Below, in pieces: positions 49,695 through 60,135 of a stretch of DNA of 64,000 nt. The notes under the pieces are model-generated. The model did not search any database and had not been told where the DNA came from. It was given only the letters and a program-made list of their open reading frames with translations. The translations under genes were made by a program, and so were the position numbers. Positions within the stretch are counted from its first letter, which is position 1. The number at the start of each line of letters is the position of its first letter. Source of the DNA: an uncultured Flavobacteriales bacterium (GTDB lineage Bacteria > Bacteroidota > Bacteroidia > Flavobacteriales > Crocinitomicaceae); NCBI GenBank assembly GCA_946480085.1, contig CAMLHZ010000005.1:164047-228046 (forward strand), written 5' to 3'.

Positions 49695-52637
49695 ATGAGT
49701 GAAAAAATCTACTTTTCCTCCTGTTGTAAAAAATCCAACCTTATTCGCACGTTTCGAATAGGATTTCTCTGTTCAATATTTTTTCTTTTTTCCAATAAGA
49801 CTTTTGCGCAGGGAGACGATTGCGCTCAGGCATTAGCTTTGACAAATGTTGCCAATTTTTGTTCAAATGCAGGACAATATAACAACAGCGGAGCAACTCC
49901 AAGTGGTTATGCAGCTCCTCCATGTTGGACAGGAAGTCCGCTCGAAGATGTTTGGTTTTCTTTTGTTTGTACCGGAACAGATGTTTTGATAGCTGTCAAT
50001 GGTTCAGGAATGATGCGTCCGCGTATTGCTCTTTACACAGGAACTTGTGGCGGAACGCTTACTTCTGCTGGAAGTGGAAACTCATGTGCTAATGGAATGG
50101 GTGGTTCACCAAATACGCAATTATATGTTGCAGGTTTATTACAAGGAGTAACCTATTGGATTCGTATCAGCACAATTCAAGCCAACGAAGGAGCTTTTCA
50201 ATTGTGTATCAACAATTACACGCCACCGCCATCCGCATCTGCCGATTGTTCAGGTGCCGGAAGATTGTGTAATAAAAATCCGCTGAGTGTTGTTGGTTTA
50301 TCCGGTGGTGGAGCCAATAATAATGAAGCAAATGGAACTTGTTTGGGAGATGGTGTTTTTATGTTCGAGACCAATTCGGTTTGGTATACCTGGACATGTC
50401 AAACTGCCGGAACCCTAACTTTCGACCTTTTACCAGCAAACTTAAACGATGACATTGATTTCGCTGTTTTTCAGTTGAGTACTACTGACCCATGTGGACC
50501 TAGAACATTGCTGAGATGTTCTGCTGCTTCTTGTTTAAATGCAGTAGGAGGAACCGGTTTAAACATGTCTTCTACTGATACATGGGAAGATCCCGGATGT
50601 TTTGCTCCAAGTAATGCCTATGTTCAATTCATTAACATGACTGCAGGAACCAGTTATGCTTTGCTGATCAATAATGCATCAGCGGCAAACGGCTTCACCC
50701 TAAATTGGGGCGGATCAGGAACTTTTGTTGGTCCCGATGCAAACATTACCGGGGCTCCATTTACCGCTTGTGCAGGAAGTCCAATTGCATTGAATGGCTC
50801 AACTTCAACAAATTACAATGCGCTGAACTGGAATTTTGTAAATGGTTCAGGAACTCCTGGAACGGCAACAGGTCCAGGTCCGGTGAATGTGACTTATGCA
50901 ACACCTGGAACTTACACTGCAATTTTGAATGCAACAAGTGCTACGGGATGTACATCAACTGAAACTGCTCAAATTGTGGTTAATCCTATTGTAACACCAA
51001 CATTTACTGCGTTAGCGAACGTATGTCAGAATACTACACCTCCAACACTTCCAACTACTTCAAACAATGGAGTTACCGGAACGTGGTCGCCTGCTGTTTC
51101 TACGGCAACAATTGGAACGACAACGTATACCTTTACACCAAATGCAGGACAATGTGCTAATACAGCAACGTTGAACTTAACGGTCGTTGTGGGAACAACG
51201 GTAACGTTCAATCCCGTGACAGCTTTTTGTGCCGGAACTGCTGCTCCAGCTTTTCCAACACAAACCAGCACACCAGTGGTGACAGGAACATGGTCGCCCG
51301 CGACAATCAGCAATACTGCCAGCGGAAATTATACGTTTACGCCTGATGCAGGACAATGTGCCGGACCAACATCTATTTCTATAACAGTGAATCCGCTACC
51401 TTCTGTAACACCATCAAGTAATTCGCCGATATGTGCTGGTGATGCTTTGAACCTTTCTGGAAATACAGTTGCCGGATCAACATACAATTGGGACGGACCA
51501 AATTCGTACGATTCTAATCTGGAAGACCCAACAATTGCTGTAACTACTGCAACTAATGCTGGAGTTTACACCTTGAACATAACAGATGGAAATGGTTGTA
51601 CCAATTCTGCAACTACTGCGGTTGTAATTAATACGGAAACGCCTCCGGTACTTACCCCAGCTGGTCCTTTCTGTGAAGAAATCATTACGCCGATTACGCT
51701 TACTGCAAATGTTGCGAGCGCTATTTGGTCTGGAACAGGAATTACCAACCCGAATGGAGAATTTACACCTTCAGTTGCGGGAATTGGTACACATACAATC
51801 ACATGTACAAGTGCAGTAGGGTGCGGTGGAACACAAACCATGGATATTGTAGTTAATTCAGCTCCGCCATCAGATTTTACAGCTGATGTGTTGAGTGGAT
51901 GTGAACCCTTGACTGTAAACTTTACCTCTGATCCTGGAATGACAAGTTCCATTTGGAATTTGAGTACAGGAACTCCACAAAATGGAATAGGAGGGTTACA
52001 GTATGTTTTTCCAGCAGGAACGTATACAATAACACTAACGAATGAATTGGGTGGATGCACTGGGGCTACAACCAAGCTGAATTATATCAATGTTTATCCT
52101 AATCCAATAGCTGCGTTTATACCGAATCACACGCAACTCGACATTACCGATACGGAAGTTCATTTCATGAATCAAAGTGAGAATGGAACTACCTACGCCT
52201 GGGATTTCGGAGACGGAACCTCAGGAAGCACATTGGAAGAGCCGGATCATACGTTTCCAGCACAGCCGGGAGAATATTTAGTGACATTGACGGTTACTAC
52301 TCAGAATGGATGTGTCGACGAAACTACATGGTTAATTGTAATTGCGGAAGATCGTTTGATTTATGTTCCGAATACCTTTACTCCGGATGGAGATGAACAC
52401 AACAATTTCTTCCTGCCAATCGTTTCCGGTGGGTATGATTTGTTGAATTATGAATTGACATTGATGAATCGTTGGGGAGAAGTACTTTTTGAATCGAAAG
52501 ACGTGACGGTTGGTTGGGACGGAACGTATCATGATAAGTTGGTTCAGCAGGGAACGTACATTTGGACCATTAGAATCAAGGACAAATACAACGATAAGTA
52601 CTATACGTACAACGGACATATTACTTTGATCAGGTAG
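49695..52637 (+). CDS. Type IX cargo, type B (gliding-motility) tail, PKD/Ig modules
   Basis: Signal peptide ending KTFAQ. Two PPC-like beta sandwiches (~45-180 and ~185-345; WTGSPLEDVWFSFVC, YTWTCQTAGTLTFDLLPANL), then a series of Cys-rich Ig/PKD-like modules (~350-830), a PKD domain (~815-890; TYAWDFGDGTSGSTLEEPDH), and the type B sorting tail of gliding-motility-associated proteins (VPNTFTPDGDEHNNFFLP, NRWGEVLFESKDVTVGWDGT, GTYIWTIRIKDKYN, final HITLIR). It is exported through the type IX system and anchored or released at the surface, likely an adhesin. Confidence 0.85.
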   Translation: MSEKIYFSSCCKKSNLIRTFRIGFLCSIFFLFSNKTFAQGDDCAQALALTNVANFCSNAGQYNNSGATPSGYAAPPCWTGSPLEDVWFSFVCTGTDVLIAVNGSGMMRPRIALYTGTCGGTLTSAGSGNSCANGMGGSPNTQLYVAGLLQGVTYWIRISTIQANEGAFQLCINNYTPPPSASADCSGAGRLCNKNPLSVVGLSGGGANNNEANGTCLGDGVFMFETNSVWYTWTCQTAGTLTFDLLPANLNDDIDFAVFQLSTTDPCGPRTLLRCSAASCLNAVGGTGLNMSSTDTWEDPGCFAPSNAYVQFINMTAGTSYALLINNASAANGFTLNWGGSGTFVGPDANITGAPFTACAGSPIALNGSTSTNYNALNWNFVNGSGTPGTATGPGPVNVTYATPGTYTAILNATSATGCTSTETAQIVVNPIVTPTFTALANVCQNTTPPTLPTTSNNGVTGTWSPAVSTATIGTTTYTFTPNAGQCANTATLNLTVVVGTTVTFNPVTAFCAGTAAPAFPTQTSTPVVTGTWSPATISNTASGNYTFTPDAGQCAGPTSISITVNPLPSVTPSSNSPICAGDALNLSGNTVAGSTYNWDGPNSYDSNLEDPTIAVTTATNAGVYTLNITDGNGCTNSATTAVVINTETPPVLTPAGPFCEEIITPITLTANVASAIWSGTGITNPNGEFTPSVAGIGTHTITCTSAVGCGGTQTMDIVVNSAPPSDFTADVLSGCEPLTVNFTSDPGMTSSIWNLSTGTPQNGIGGLQYVFPAGTYTITLTNELGGCTGATTKLNYINVYPNPIAAFIPNHTQLDITDTEVHFMNQSENGTTYAWDFGDGTSGSTLEEPDHTFPAQPGEYLVTLTVTTQNGCVDETTWLIVIAEDRLIYVPNTFTPDGDEHNNFFLPIVSGGYDLLNYELTLMNRWGEVLFESKDVTVGWDGTYHDKLVQQGTYIWTIRIKDKYNDKYYTYNGHITLIR

Positions 52638-52644
52638 AAAACAA

Positions 52645-52745
52645 GTTCAATGGTTCAAAAAAGTTCAAAGGAATCGAGTTTCGATTTTTAGAAAGAGATT
52701 GAACTTTTAAGCCTGTTGAACACTTGATCATTTTGAACTCATTGA
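52645..52745. repeat. TTCAAAAGTTCAAA-type repeats
   Basis: Repeated GTTCAA / TTGAAC blocks facing each other (AAGTTCAATGGTTCAAAAAA and GATTGAACTTTT, TTGAACTC). A similar cluster lies at 60136-60219. The stretch is intergenic between the cargo gene and the next small gene. Confidence 0.4.
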
Positions 52746-52752
52746 ACCGCAT

Positions 52753-53118
52753 TTGAAACTCGTCATCACCATATCGATCCTTTTCCTCTCATTCCTTAGT
52801 GAAGCGCAATCGCTTTCCTGGCGGATGCATAGGATTGGTTGGCAAGACTGGAATACAGATATCAAATATTATGATTCAACGACGGTGATTAAATCGATTC
52901 ATAGGTACAAAATGAAACGAAAAAGTATCGGATGTACAACGAAGATCACAATGCATAAATTGATCCTTTTCGATACGAATGGAAATTGGTATTTAAAGAC
53001 AAAATATAAAGTTAACGCGGGTTGTTTCCACTTTGAACGTTCGACTCGTTATACCAGAGAACGCAAAGAGTATAAACCTGCTGACGAAAAGTCAGTTGAG
53101 ACAGGTTTAATTGGTTGA
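52753..53118 (+). CDS. Secreted hypothetical protein, 121 aa
   Basis: Begins with TTG (no ATG upstream), giving a signal peptide ending LSEAQ. The mature part is basic with several aromatics (WRMHRIGWQDWNTDIKYY) and two cysteines (~58, ~90). No family recognised. It may share a transcript with the next secreted hypothetical, 48 bp downstream. Confidence 0.5.
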   Translation: MKLVITISILFLSFLSEAQSLSWRMHRIGWQDWNTDIKYYDSTTVIKSIHRYKMKRKSIGCTTKITMHKLILFDTNGNWYLKTKYKVNAGCFHFERSTRYTRERKEYKPADEKSVETGLIG

Positions 53119-53165
53119 AAGCGTAATCGTTGAACTTTATTTGGAAGGAGTTGTAGCACCAGTCT

Positions 53166-53849
53166 ATGATTCGAAAACTAACATTTACCTGGCTAATTCT
53201 TATTTCATTCAACCCCAGTTTTGCGCAAAACGAAGACCTTTTTCGTTCTTATTTGTTGGGAAATATGAATCCTGATTCCCTTAGAGCCGATTCGATTAAA
53301 AGAGTAAATGCCTTCCCCGAATATTTCCGTACTTATTATTTGGAATTGAACAGTCAGAATGTGAATGTTGATACCGTGATAGGTATCAAAAAGCATTATC
53401 AGAAACCATACATTCGCGAATTTCTTGAATCTGAGAATTGGAATTCCATCTGGCATGGGGCAATTATTTCAACGGATACACTAGTTACGACAAGTGATAT
53501 TTATGTAAAAATGGATCGCCTATTTCAGCCTGAAAATTATTTTGGATTCATAGATAATCAGCTTCGGTTTTATGAGCAGGTTTCCTGGAATCAATGCGGT
53601 CCTGATACTTGGCGTACCCATCTTTCCGCTGATCGAAAAGCAATACTGTTTCATTCCACCCAATGTGTAAGGCCAAGAGAAGAGCTTGTAAGTCTCTATT
53701 ATTACTATTTCGACGGTAATTTAATAGTCGTAGGTGATAACTATAGCTTCTACACAACCGAAGTTGAGCTTTCACAATTTGCTCAAATGAGCTTTGTACC
53801 GGAACAAGTAAAAATGATGTTGGAATTGGAGGATTATATAAAGAATTGA
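53166..53849 (+). CDS. Secreted hypothetical protein, 227 aa
   Basis: Signal peptide ending NPSFAQ. The rest is aromatic and acidic (HLSADRKAILFHSTQC, SLYYYYFDGNLIVVGDNYSF), beta-rich. Not recognised. It follows the preceding secreted gene closely. Confidence 0.55.
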   Translation: MIRKLTFTWLILISFNPSFAQNEDLFRSYLLGNMNPDSLRADSIKRVNAFPEYFRTYYLELNSQNVNVDTVIGIKKHYQKPYIREFLESENWNSIWHGAIISTDTLVTTSDIYVKMDRLFQPENYFGFIDNQLRFYEQVSWNQCGPDTWRTHLSADRKAILFHSTQCVRPREELVSLYYYYFDGNLIVVGDNYSFYTTEVELSQFAQMSFVPEQVKMMLELEDYIKN

Positions 53850-54032
53850 TTTCACCATTCAGGAATTAAGGCTCATTAAGAATAAAATTTAGCTTAGTGT
53901 ATCTTAATCTCTTAATGGTTTAAAAGGGGTGATCATTAAAATTTAGAACTTTTAGTCTGATGTTCAACTTAATGAGTGTAATGCTATTCTGTTTCAAAAA
54001 GTTAAACCTATTTTAGGACAAACAACTACGGA

Positions 54033-54812
54033 ATGAAATCTTACCTGTTGATCATTTGTTTTTTCAGTATTCAGATCTCTTTTTCCCAGAAAGTGAAGAC
54101 TACTGACCTTCAAGGTTCCTGGAGAGTGGAATTTGTTGTTTCAAATATGCCTGAAACATCTGAAATGCCAGAGTATCGGGATTCTGAAGAAGAATATTAC
54201 GATAATAGAAGGTATTACGAGACCAATGAATTTTGGATTATCAAGGATAAAAAAGTGTCGTGTGTTGATTATCCGTGTTGCTCGCTCGGGTTCGGAAAAT
54301 TGGCTTCAACCGATACCACCACCGAAATTCATTTTGAAGAAAATAATATGCGTGATCTGTACTACACGCTTCAACTATCTAACGACACGCTTTCAGCTTC
54401 GAATTTCATGCATACCTATTATTTGGTACGTGATACCTTGGATTCAGATACCTTGTATCCACTGACTCGTGGTAAGATCAATACGGAATGTTTGAAAGGA
54501 ACCTGGGAAATTCCAGTTGGTGAAGTCTCAGTTCCGTTCGATGCTATTGTGGTTTGGTATCCGTGGACAATGGTGGACACGTTTACAGTTAACAACCGAA
54601 ATATCAATTGGTATTGGTCGAAAAATCGCTTTTACCTGGATGTGGATGGGGTAAAACGTCCGTTCAAAGTGAAAACAGTTTCCAATTCGGAAGAAAGTCT
54701 CATTCTCGTTCCAGAACGATGGGTAAAGTATTACATCAAACGCGATAAGCTGGATGATTATCAGGTTGATCACGTTTGGCTTCGAAGAGTTGAACAAGAC
54801 CAGGACTATTAA
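54033..54812 (+). CDS. Secreted hypothetical protein, two-domain
   Basis: Signal peptide ending ISFSQ. Two lipocalin-like-looking halves begin LQGSWRVEFVVSN (~28-40) and LKGTWEIPVGEVS (~154-166), so an internal duplication is likely. No binding motif is recognised. It stands alone in a plus-strand run of secreted genes. Confidence 0.55.
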   Translation: MKSYLLIICFFSIQISFSQKVKTTDLQGSWRVEFVVSNMPETSEMPEYRDSEEEYYDNRRYYETNEFWIIKDKKVSCVDYPCCSLGFGKLASTDTTTEIHFEENNMRDLYYTLQLSNDTLSASNFMHTYYLVRDTLDSDTLYPLTRGKINTECLKGTWEIPVGEVSVPFDAIVVWYPWTMVDTFTVNNRNINWYWSKNRFYLDVDGVKRPFKVKTVSNSEESLILVPERWVKYYIKRDKLDDYQVDHVWLRRVEQDQDY

Positions 54813-54875
54813 TAATTCCCCACAGATTCACAGATGAAAAGAGCGCTTACCAGACGCTCTACTTTACGAGTCCGT

Positions 54876-54902
54876 CCTATGCTGAGCTTACCGAAGTATA
54901 GG
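54876..54902. repeat. CCTAT...ATAGG repeat (CTGAGCTTaCCGAAG type)
   Basis: CCTATGCTGAGCTTACCGAA then GTATAGG; inverted CCTAT / ATAGG ends. Sequences of the type CTGAGCTTGCCGAAG recur in Bacteroidota intergenic DNA. Confidence 0.4.
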
Positions 54903-55030
54903 CAATCTTTAATGAGTTTTTCTTTGTACGATTCTAGGATACATTTTCAGAAAAGCTATGTTATCTCTGATTTTCCTATGTGACTATGTGTTTGAGAAAA
55001 GAAAAGCCCAAATTTCCCTATTTTTATGTC

Positions 55031-55564
55031 ATGAGCGAAGAATTATTGAAAGTACTAAAGACGCGTTTCGAGAAGAACATGCAGCGTCATGAAGGCTTGG
55101 AATGGTCGAAAGTGGAAGCGAAGTTGACTGCGAATCCTAAGAAACTGGCTGTTTTAGATGAGATGGAATTGACCGAAGGTGAGCCGGATGTAATTGGTTT
55201 CGACAAAGCAACTGGAGAATTCATTTTCGTAGATTGTGCTGCTGAAAGCCCAAAAGGACGCAGAAGTTATTGCTTTGATAGAGCGGCTTGGGAATCGAGA
55301 AAAGAACACAAACCGGCAAACACGGTAATGGATGTTGCCAAAGAAATGGGAGTGGAGCTACTTTCTGAAGAACAGTATCGCGAACTTCAAAAACTCGGTA
55401 AGTTCGATTTGAAAACTTCAAGCTGGATTCAAACTCCTGAAAATATTAGAAAACTAGGTGGTGCGTTATTCTGCGATAGAAGATATGATACTGTTTTCCT
55501 TTATCACAATGGTGCGGAATCGTATTATGCCGCACGCGGGTTCAGAGGAATGCTTCGCGTTTAG
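55031..55564 (+). CDS. DUF4256 family protein
   Basis: From the ATG at 55031 the protein (~177 residues) matches DUF4256: WSKVEAKLTANPKKL, EGEPDVIGFDKATGEFIFVD, CAAESPKGRRSYCFDRAA, EMGVELLSEEQYRELQKLGK and a final YYAARGFRGMLRV. Cytoplasmic; function unknown. An earlier ATG at 54980 would add an unlikely Cys/Lys-rich tail. Confidence 0.85.
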   Translation: MSEELLKVLKTRFEKNMQRHEGLEWSKVEAKLTANPKKLAVLDEMELTEGEPDVIGFDKATGEFIFVDCAAESPKGRRSYCFDRAAWESRKEHKPANTVMDVAKEMGVELLSEEQYRELQKLGKFDLKTSSWIQTPENIRKLGGALFCDRRYDTVFLYHNGAESYYAARGFRGMLRV

Positions 55565-55639
55565 TTTTACCGAAAAGAAATTATTATTTGAATTTTCAAT
55601 TGTAAAAATTTTGCGTCCTTGGCGCACTTCGCGGGAAAT

Positions 55640-55671
55640 AAAAAAAGCCCATCCGCTTCAAACGGACAGGC
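55640..55671 (-). terminator. Terminator of the RND operon (minus strand)
   Basis: On the minus strand GCCTGTCCG and CGGATGGGC enclose a 7-nt loop, followed by seven T's. It lies ~100 bp past the stop of the RND gene at 55772, past ATTCTAAA-rich intergenic DNA. Confidence 0.75.
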
Positions 55672-55771
55672 ATTCTTTTGTTCTTGGTTGTAATCTAAAT
55701 TCTAAATACCAAAAATCTAAATTCTAAAGAGGTAATTAAATCTTTAACATTTAGAATTTTGGAATTTTCAA

Positions 55772-58700
55772 TTAGTTGTGATCGTATTCATGTCCAAGTG
55801 ACACCACATCAATTTCTTTGAGTTGTTTTCTGGCATTCTTGTTCGAAATTTCGCGTTTGAATATATCGAAGATCAAGTATACACAAGGAACGATGATTAA
55901 TGTAAGTAACATTGATGAAGTTAATCCACCGATCAATACCCAAGCCAAACCAGCTTTCCATTCAGCTCCCGGACCAGTTGCCAAGGCAATCGGCATCATA
56001 CCGAAAACCATTGCTAATGTGGTCATTAAGATTGGACGTAAACGTGCTTGACCAGCAATGATCAATGCTTCAACCGTATTGTGACCGTCACGTTTCTTCT
56101 GGTTTGTAAAGTCAACGATCAAAATGGCATTCTTTGCTACGAGACCGATTAACATAATCATTCCTAGCATCGAGAAGATACTGATTGGTTCTGCCGAAAG
56201 TGCTAATCCTAACAACGCTCCAATGATTGCCAGCGGAATGGAGAAGAGTACAACTAAAGGATAAGCGTAAGAATCATACAACGCCACCATGATCAGGTAA
56301 ACGAATAGGATGGAAGCCAAAATCGCTAATAACAAGTTCCCCATTGCTTCAGCCATGTTCTTAGCATCACCTTCAAAACTGTAAACCGTGTTCTTCGGAA
56401 GTGGATTTTTCTCCATCAATTTCGTAAACTCATCCGTTACTTGCTGACTTGATGTTCCCAAAACCTGAGAAGTGATCATGATCGAAGGAATACGGTTTCT
56501 TCGCTCCAATTTTGACGGTCCACTTGCTTTTCCAATGCTGGCAAACTGACTCAATTTTATTTCTTCCCCACGATTATTGATGAAGTAAACTTCTTTCACA
56601 TCACTTGTGCTTTTGCGGTCGAAATCGTCATAGTTCACCAAAATATCGTAATCTTTTCCACCTTCGGAATATTTTGAATTGTCATCACCGTTAAACGACA
56701 TTTGCAAAGTTGAACCAACAACACTCATGTCTAACCCGAATTTCGCCATTTTATCACGGTCGATGTTCACAGTGATCTCGGGGTTTCCAGTTTCAACCGA
56801 TACTTTTACTTCTGCAGTACCTTTAATGGATTTCAATGTTTCAACCACTTTTGCAGCTGCAACGTAATTCGAATCCATACTGTTTCCAGTAACCGCAATT
56901 TGAATTGGCGCATCATCTGCTCCACCCATGATTCCTACTGCTGCAGAGTTTACTTTTACATCCGGAAGCATTTGCTCAATGTCTTTTTTCATCAATTGGG
57001 CAACAATTGCGGCAGAATTTTCACGCTGTTCCTTATCGACCAATTTTACCGTCAATTGCGCTTTGTTATTGGCATTGCTTTGAGAACCCATGTTTCCACT
57101 GGCCGTTCCAACACTTGTAAAGACGCTCACCACCTGTTTGTCGCTGAACAGGTAATCTTCTACTCGTTGTACAGTCGCATTGGTTTGTTGAATGGTTGCA
57201 TCTTGTGGTAATTCTAATGAAATAACGAATTCACCTCTATCACCTTGACTTACGAATTCACCACCAATGTAAGGTCCGAGCAACATAGGGATAACAAAAA
57301 TCCCAAGTGCTGCTGCCGGAATGATGTAACGCTTTCTACGCAAAGCAACTGTTAATGCTCTACCGTAAGAAGTCGTGATCTTTTTCAGGATGTTCTCAAA
57401 GCCCATTACAATTCTTCCACCCAAGGTTTTGTTGTTCAACTGCGTTTCTTTTGCAAAGCGAGAAGCCAACAGTGGTGTCAATGTAAATGAAACGAAAAGC
57501 GACATCAATGTAGAGATCACAATCACTAATGAGAATTGTGATAAAAGATTTGAAATCAATCCACCAACCATTGTCAATGGAAGAAACACTACAACGTCAA
57601 CAAGCGTGATCGCCATGGCGGTAAATCCAATTTCGTTACGTCCTTCCAAAGCTGCTTTTCTGCGCTCTTTCCCCATTTCGAGGTGACGATAAATGTTCTC
57701 CAATACAACGATCGAGTCATCCACGAGAATCCCTACAACCAGCGAAATCGCAAGCAAAGTCATCAAGTTCATGGTAAAGCCAAGCAAGTACATCGCAATG
57801 AAAACGGAGATCAAAGAAGCTGGAATGGAAATCATAATGATAACTGCGTTTCGTACACTATGGAGGAATAACAACATTACCAAAGCAACAATGAAGATTG
57901 CCAAACCAAGGTCTTCAACTACCGCATCAGCCGCAGCAATCGTAAAGTCAGAAGAATCGGAAGCAATTTTGAATTTCAATCCTTGTGCTTTGTATTGCTT
58001 TTCGAGCTTTTTAAATTCTTCTTTTACATTCTTACTGATTTTCACCGCATTTGCGTCGGTTTGTTTCATGATTTGAATCCCCAAAGAGTTGATTCCGTTG
58101 ATACGGTTAAACGTCTTGATCTCTTTAGAAGCATCTGAAATACTTGCCAATTCATTCAATCGAACAGGAGAACCTGTTTTTGGATCGTTGATGATCACCA
58201 AATTCTCCAATTCTTTTAAATCCTTGTATTTACCGCGTAAACGAACCAATGCTTGACTTTCGTTGCTTTTGATCTTACCTGTTGGCAGTTCCAAATTCGC
58301 ACTTCGAATAGCGTTTGTAATTTGCAGAATCGAAATTCCGTAGTTGGCACATGCTTCACGGTCGACCTGAACTTTAATTTCACGCTCTTCACCACCAACC
58401 ATTGAGATTTGCGCCATTCCCTCCATTTTAGCAAGGTTTGGAGATATATCGTCCTTTACCAAAGAATACAATTCAGTAGGAGGAATGTCTGCTGTAATTC
58501 CCACGCTCATAATCGGCGCCTCATCAAAAGAGAATTTACCTAATGAAGGAGAAAGAACTTCTTCTGGTAAAGATGAGAGAATAGCATTTACTTTTCGTTG
58601 TGCTTCCTGCAATGCTTTGTCGGGATCCATGTCGTTTTTCAACATTAGTACCACCGACGAAACACCTTCCATAGAAGTAGATTGCGTGTAGTCCAAACCT

Positions 58701-58924
58701 TCAACGCCTGAAAGAGCATCTTCAATTTTCTTCGTAACGGAGTTTTCAACCTCAGAGGGCGATGCTCCCGGATAAACCGTTGTAACTGTAACAACTGGAA
58801 TAGAGAATTTTGGCATCAACTCGTAGTTCAGCTTAGAGTAGCTGAGGATTCCGAGGAAACCGAGAACGGCAAAGATCACAACGATCAGCGACGGTCTTTT
58901 TATGGATAGTTCTGTAATAGACAT
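55772..58924 (-). CDS. RND efflux transporter, inner-membrane subunit
   Basis: AcrB/HAE-1-type proton antiporter that expels hydrophobic drugs or metabolites across both membranes. Length 1050 is normal. The N-terminus STKLSIKRP-like SITELSIKRPSLIVVIFAVL, the loop VYPGASPSEVENSVTKKIED, the TM4 proton-relay pair in VVGILVDDSIVVLENIYRHL (DD near residue 400), and the C-terminal LGMIMLIGLVAKNAILIVDF are all intact. It is the last gene of the regulator-TolC-MFP-RND run. Substrate range cannot be told. Confidence 0.93.
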   Translation of the reverse strand: MSITELSIKRPSLIVVIFAVLGFLGILSYSKLNYELMPKFSIPVVTVTTVYPGASPSEVENSVTKKIEDALSGVEGLDYTQSTSMEGVSSVVLMLKNDMDPDKALQEAQRKVNAILSSLPEEVLSPSLGKFSFDEAPIMSVGITADIPPTELYSLVKDDISPNLAKMEGMAQISMVGGEEREIKVQVDREACANYGISILQITNAIRSANLELPTGKIKSNESQALVRLRGKYKDLKELENLVIINDPKTGSPVRLNELASISDASKEIKTFNRINGINSLGIQIMKQTDANAVKISKNVKEEFKKLEKQYKAQGLKFKIASDSSDFTIAAADAVVEDLGLAIFIVALVMLLFLHSVRNAVIIMISIPASLISVFIAMYLLGFTMNLMTLLAISLVVGILVDDSIVVLENIYRHLEMGKERRKAALEGRNEIGFTAMAITLVDVVVFLPLTMVGGLISNLLSQFSLVIVISTLMSLFVSFTLTPLLASRFAKETQLNNKTLGGRIVMGFENILKKITTSYGRALTVALRRKRYIIPAAALGIFVIPMLLGPYIGGEFVSQGDRGEFVISLELPQDATIQQTNATVQRVEDYLFSDKQVVSVFTSVGTASGNMGSQSNANNKAQLTVKLVDKEQRENSAAIVAQLMKKDIEQMLPDVKVNSAAVGIMGGADDAPIQIAVTGNSMDSNYVAAAKVVETLKSIKGTAEVKVSVETGNPEITVNIDRDKMAKFGLDMSVVGSTLQMSFNGDDNSKYSEGGKDYDILVNYDDFDRKSTSDVKEVYFINNRGEEIKLSQFASIGKASGPSKLERRNRIPSIMITSQVLGTSSQQVTDEFTKLMEKNPLPKNTVYSFEGDAKNMAEAMGNLLLAILASILFVYLIMVALYDSYAYPLVVLFSIPLAIIGALLGLALSAEPISIFSMLGMIMLIGLVAKNAILIVDFTNQKKRDGHNTVEALIIAGQARLRPILMTTLAMVFGMMPIALATGPGAEWKAGLAWVLIGGLTSSMLLTLIIVPCVYLIFDIFKREISNKNARKQLKEIDVVSLGHEYDHN

Positions 58925-59011
58925 CTTTTTCTTTTTTTAGAAAATAGAGAACAGAAAATGGAGGCAAGAAACATAGTCTTTCCTCTTTTGTCTTTCCTCT
59001 TTCCTCTATTA

Positions 59012-60127
59012 TTACTTAATGATTTTAACTTTTGATCCGTTAGCAATGTTCAACTGACCAGTTTGCACCACTTGCATTCCTTTCGTAAGTCCGGAAACGA
59101 TCTCGATCTTGTCATCATCAACTGAACCAATCTGAATCTTAACTAGTTTCGCTTCGCCGCCTTGAACAATATAGACTTTTGGATCTTTGACACTTCCTAC
59201 CAAACATTTGAATGGAATTGTAAGTGCTTCTTTTGTACCACCGAATGTGAATTTCACTTTTCCAGTCATACCCGATTTCAATGGTGTTTTAGACGGATTT
59301 GTAAAACGAATTTCAGTATCAAATTTCTTCGAACCATCGGCTTGAGGAGAAATAGAAGCAATTTTTCCGGCAATTGTTGTGTTAGTGTACAAATCAGGAA
59401 CAATGTTAACGGCTTGACCAGATTTCACACGAACCACCTGAACATCCAACAACTTCACACTCATTTTCAGTGTTTTGATGTCAACGATATCAGCAACCTT
59501 TGTTCCCGGAGCCAAATAACTTCCTTTTTCGATGGAAAGATTAGAAATCACGCCTGAAATTGGTGCGACAACCGCTGTTAAACGTAAGCTTCTTTGCAAC
59601 GTTTGAACACGAGATTCAGAAGTGCTTACATTCATTCTCATTTCCTCTACTTGTTGCTTGTTTACAGCACCGCTATTTGCCATTTTTTCATATTTCGCCA
59701 GATCCGATTTCGCTTTTTCGAGTGTTGTTTTTGCAAGTGCCAAATCAATTCGAATTTGTTCATTATCCAACGTTGCAATCACTTTTCCCTGATTCACATA
59801 ATCACCGTTTTGAACATTCAATTTATTTACACGACCAGAGGCTTCTGAAACAAAATTCAATTGATGATCAGGAACAAAGTCTCCGCTTAATTCAAAATCC
59901 TGAGTGACTGTTTCCATTGAAGGTTCTGCAACGGTTACTGGGAAAATGGTCATTTTTTGCTCTGTAATTGCGGCATTTGCATCCATTTTTTCTTTGTTAC
60001 TGCCCAATTTCATCACAATAAGGATGAGTACTACCATTCCAATAAGTAGTGGAAGAATAATGCGTCTGAAAACGCTTTTCTTTTTTACTGGAGTATTTTC
60101 TGGATTGTTATTTATGTTGTTTTCCAT
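59012..60127 (-). CDS. RND efflux periplasmic adaptor (MFP/HlyD-like)
   Basis: N-terminal membrane anchor (~25-43), then the barrel-sandwich hybrid (LNFVSEASGRVNKLNVQNGD, APISGVISNLSIEKGSYLAP), the alpha-hairpin (LAKTTLEKAKSDLAKYEKMA), and the beta-barrel and membrane-proximal domains (GMTGKVKFTFGG, GLTKGMQVVQTGQLNIANG). It links the RND pump to the TolC-like channel. Located 87 bp upstream of the pump gene and 92 bp downstream of the TolC gene, on one transcript. Confidence 0.9.
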   Translation of the reverse strand: MENNINNNPENTPVKKKSVFRRIILPLLIGMVVLILIVMKLGSNKEKMDANAAITEQKMTIFPVTVAEPSMETVTQDFELSGDFVPDHQLNFVSEASGRVNKLNVQNGDYVNQGKVIATLDNEQIRIDLALAKTTLEKAKSDLAKYEKMANSGAVNKQQVEEMRMNVSTSESRVQTLQRSLRLTAVVAPISGVISNLSIEKGSYLAPGTKVADIVDIKTLKMSVKLLDVQVVRVKSGQAVNIVPDLYTNTTIAGKIASISPQADGSKKFDTEIRFTNPSKTPLKSGMTGKVKFTFGGTKEALTIPFKCLVGSVKDPKVYIVQGGEAKLVKIQIGSVDDDKIEIVSGLTKGMQVVQTGQLNIANGSKVKIIK

Positions 60128-60135
60128 GTCTTCTG

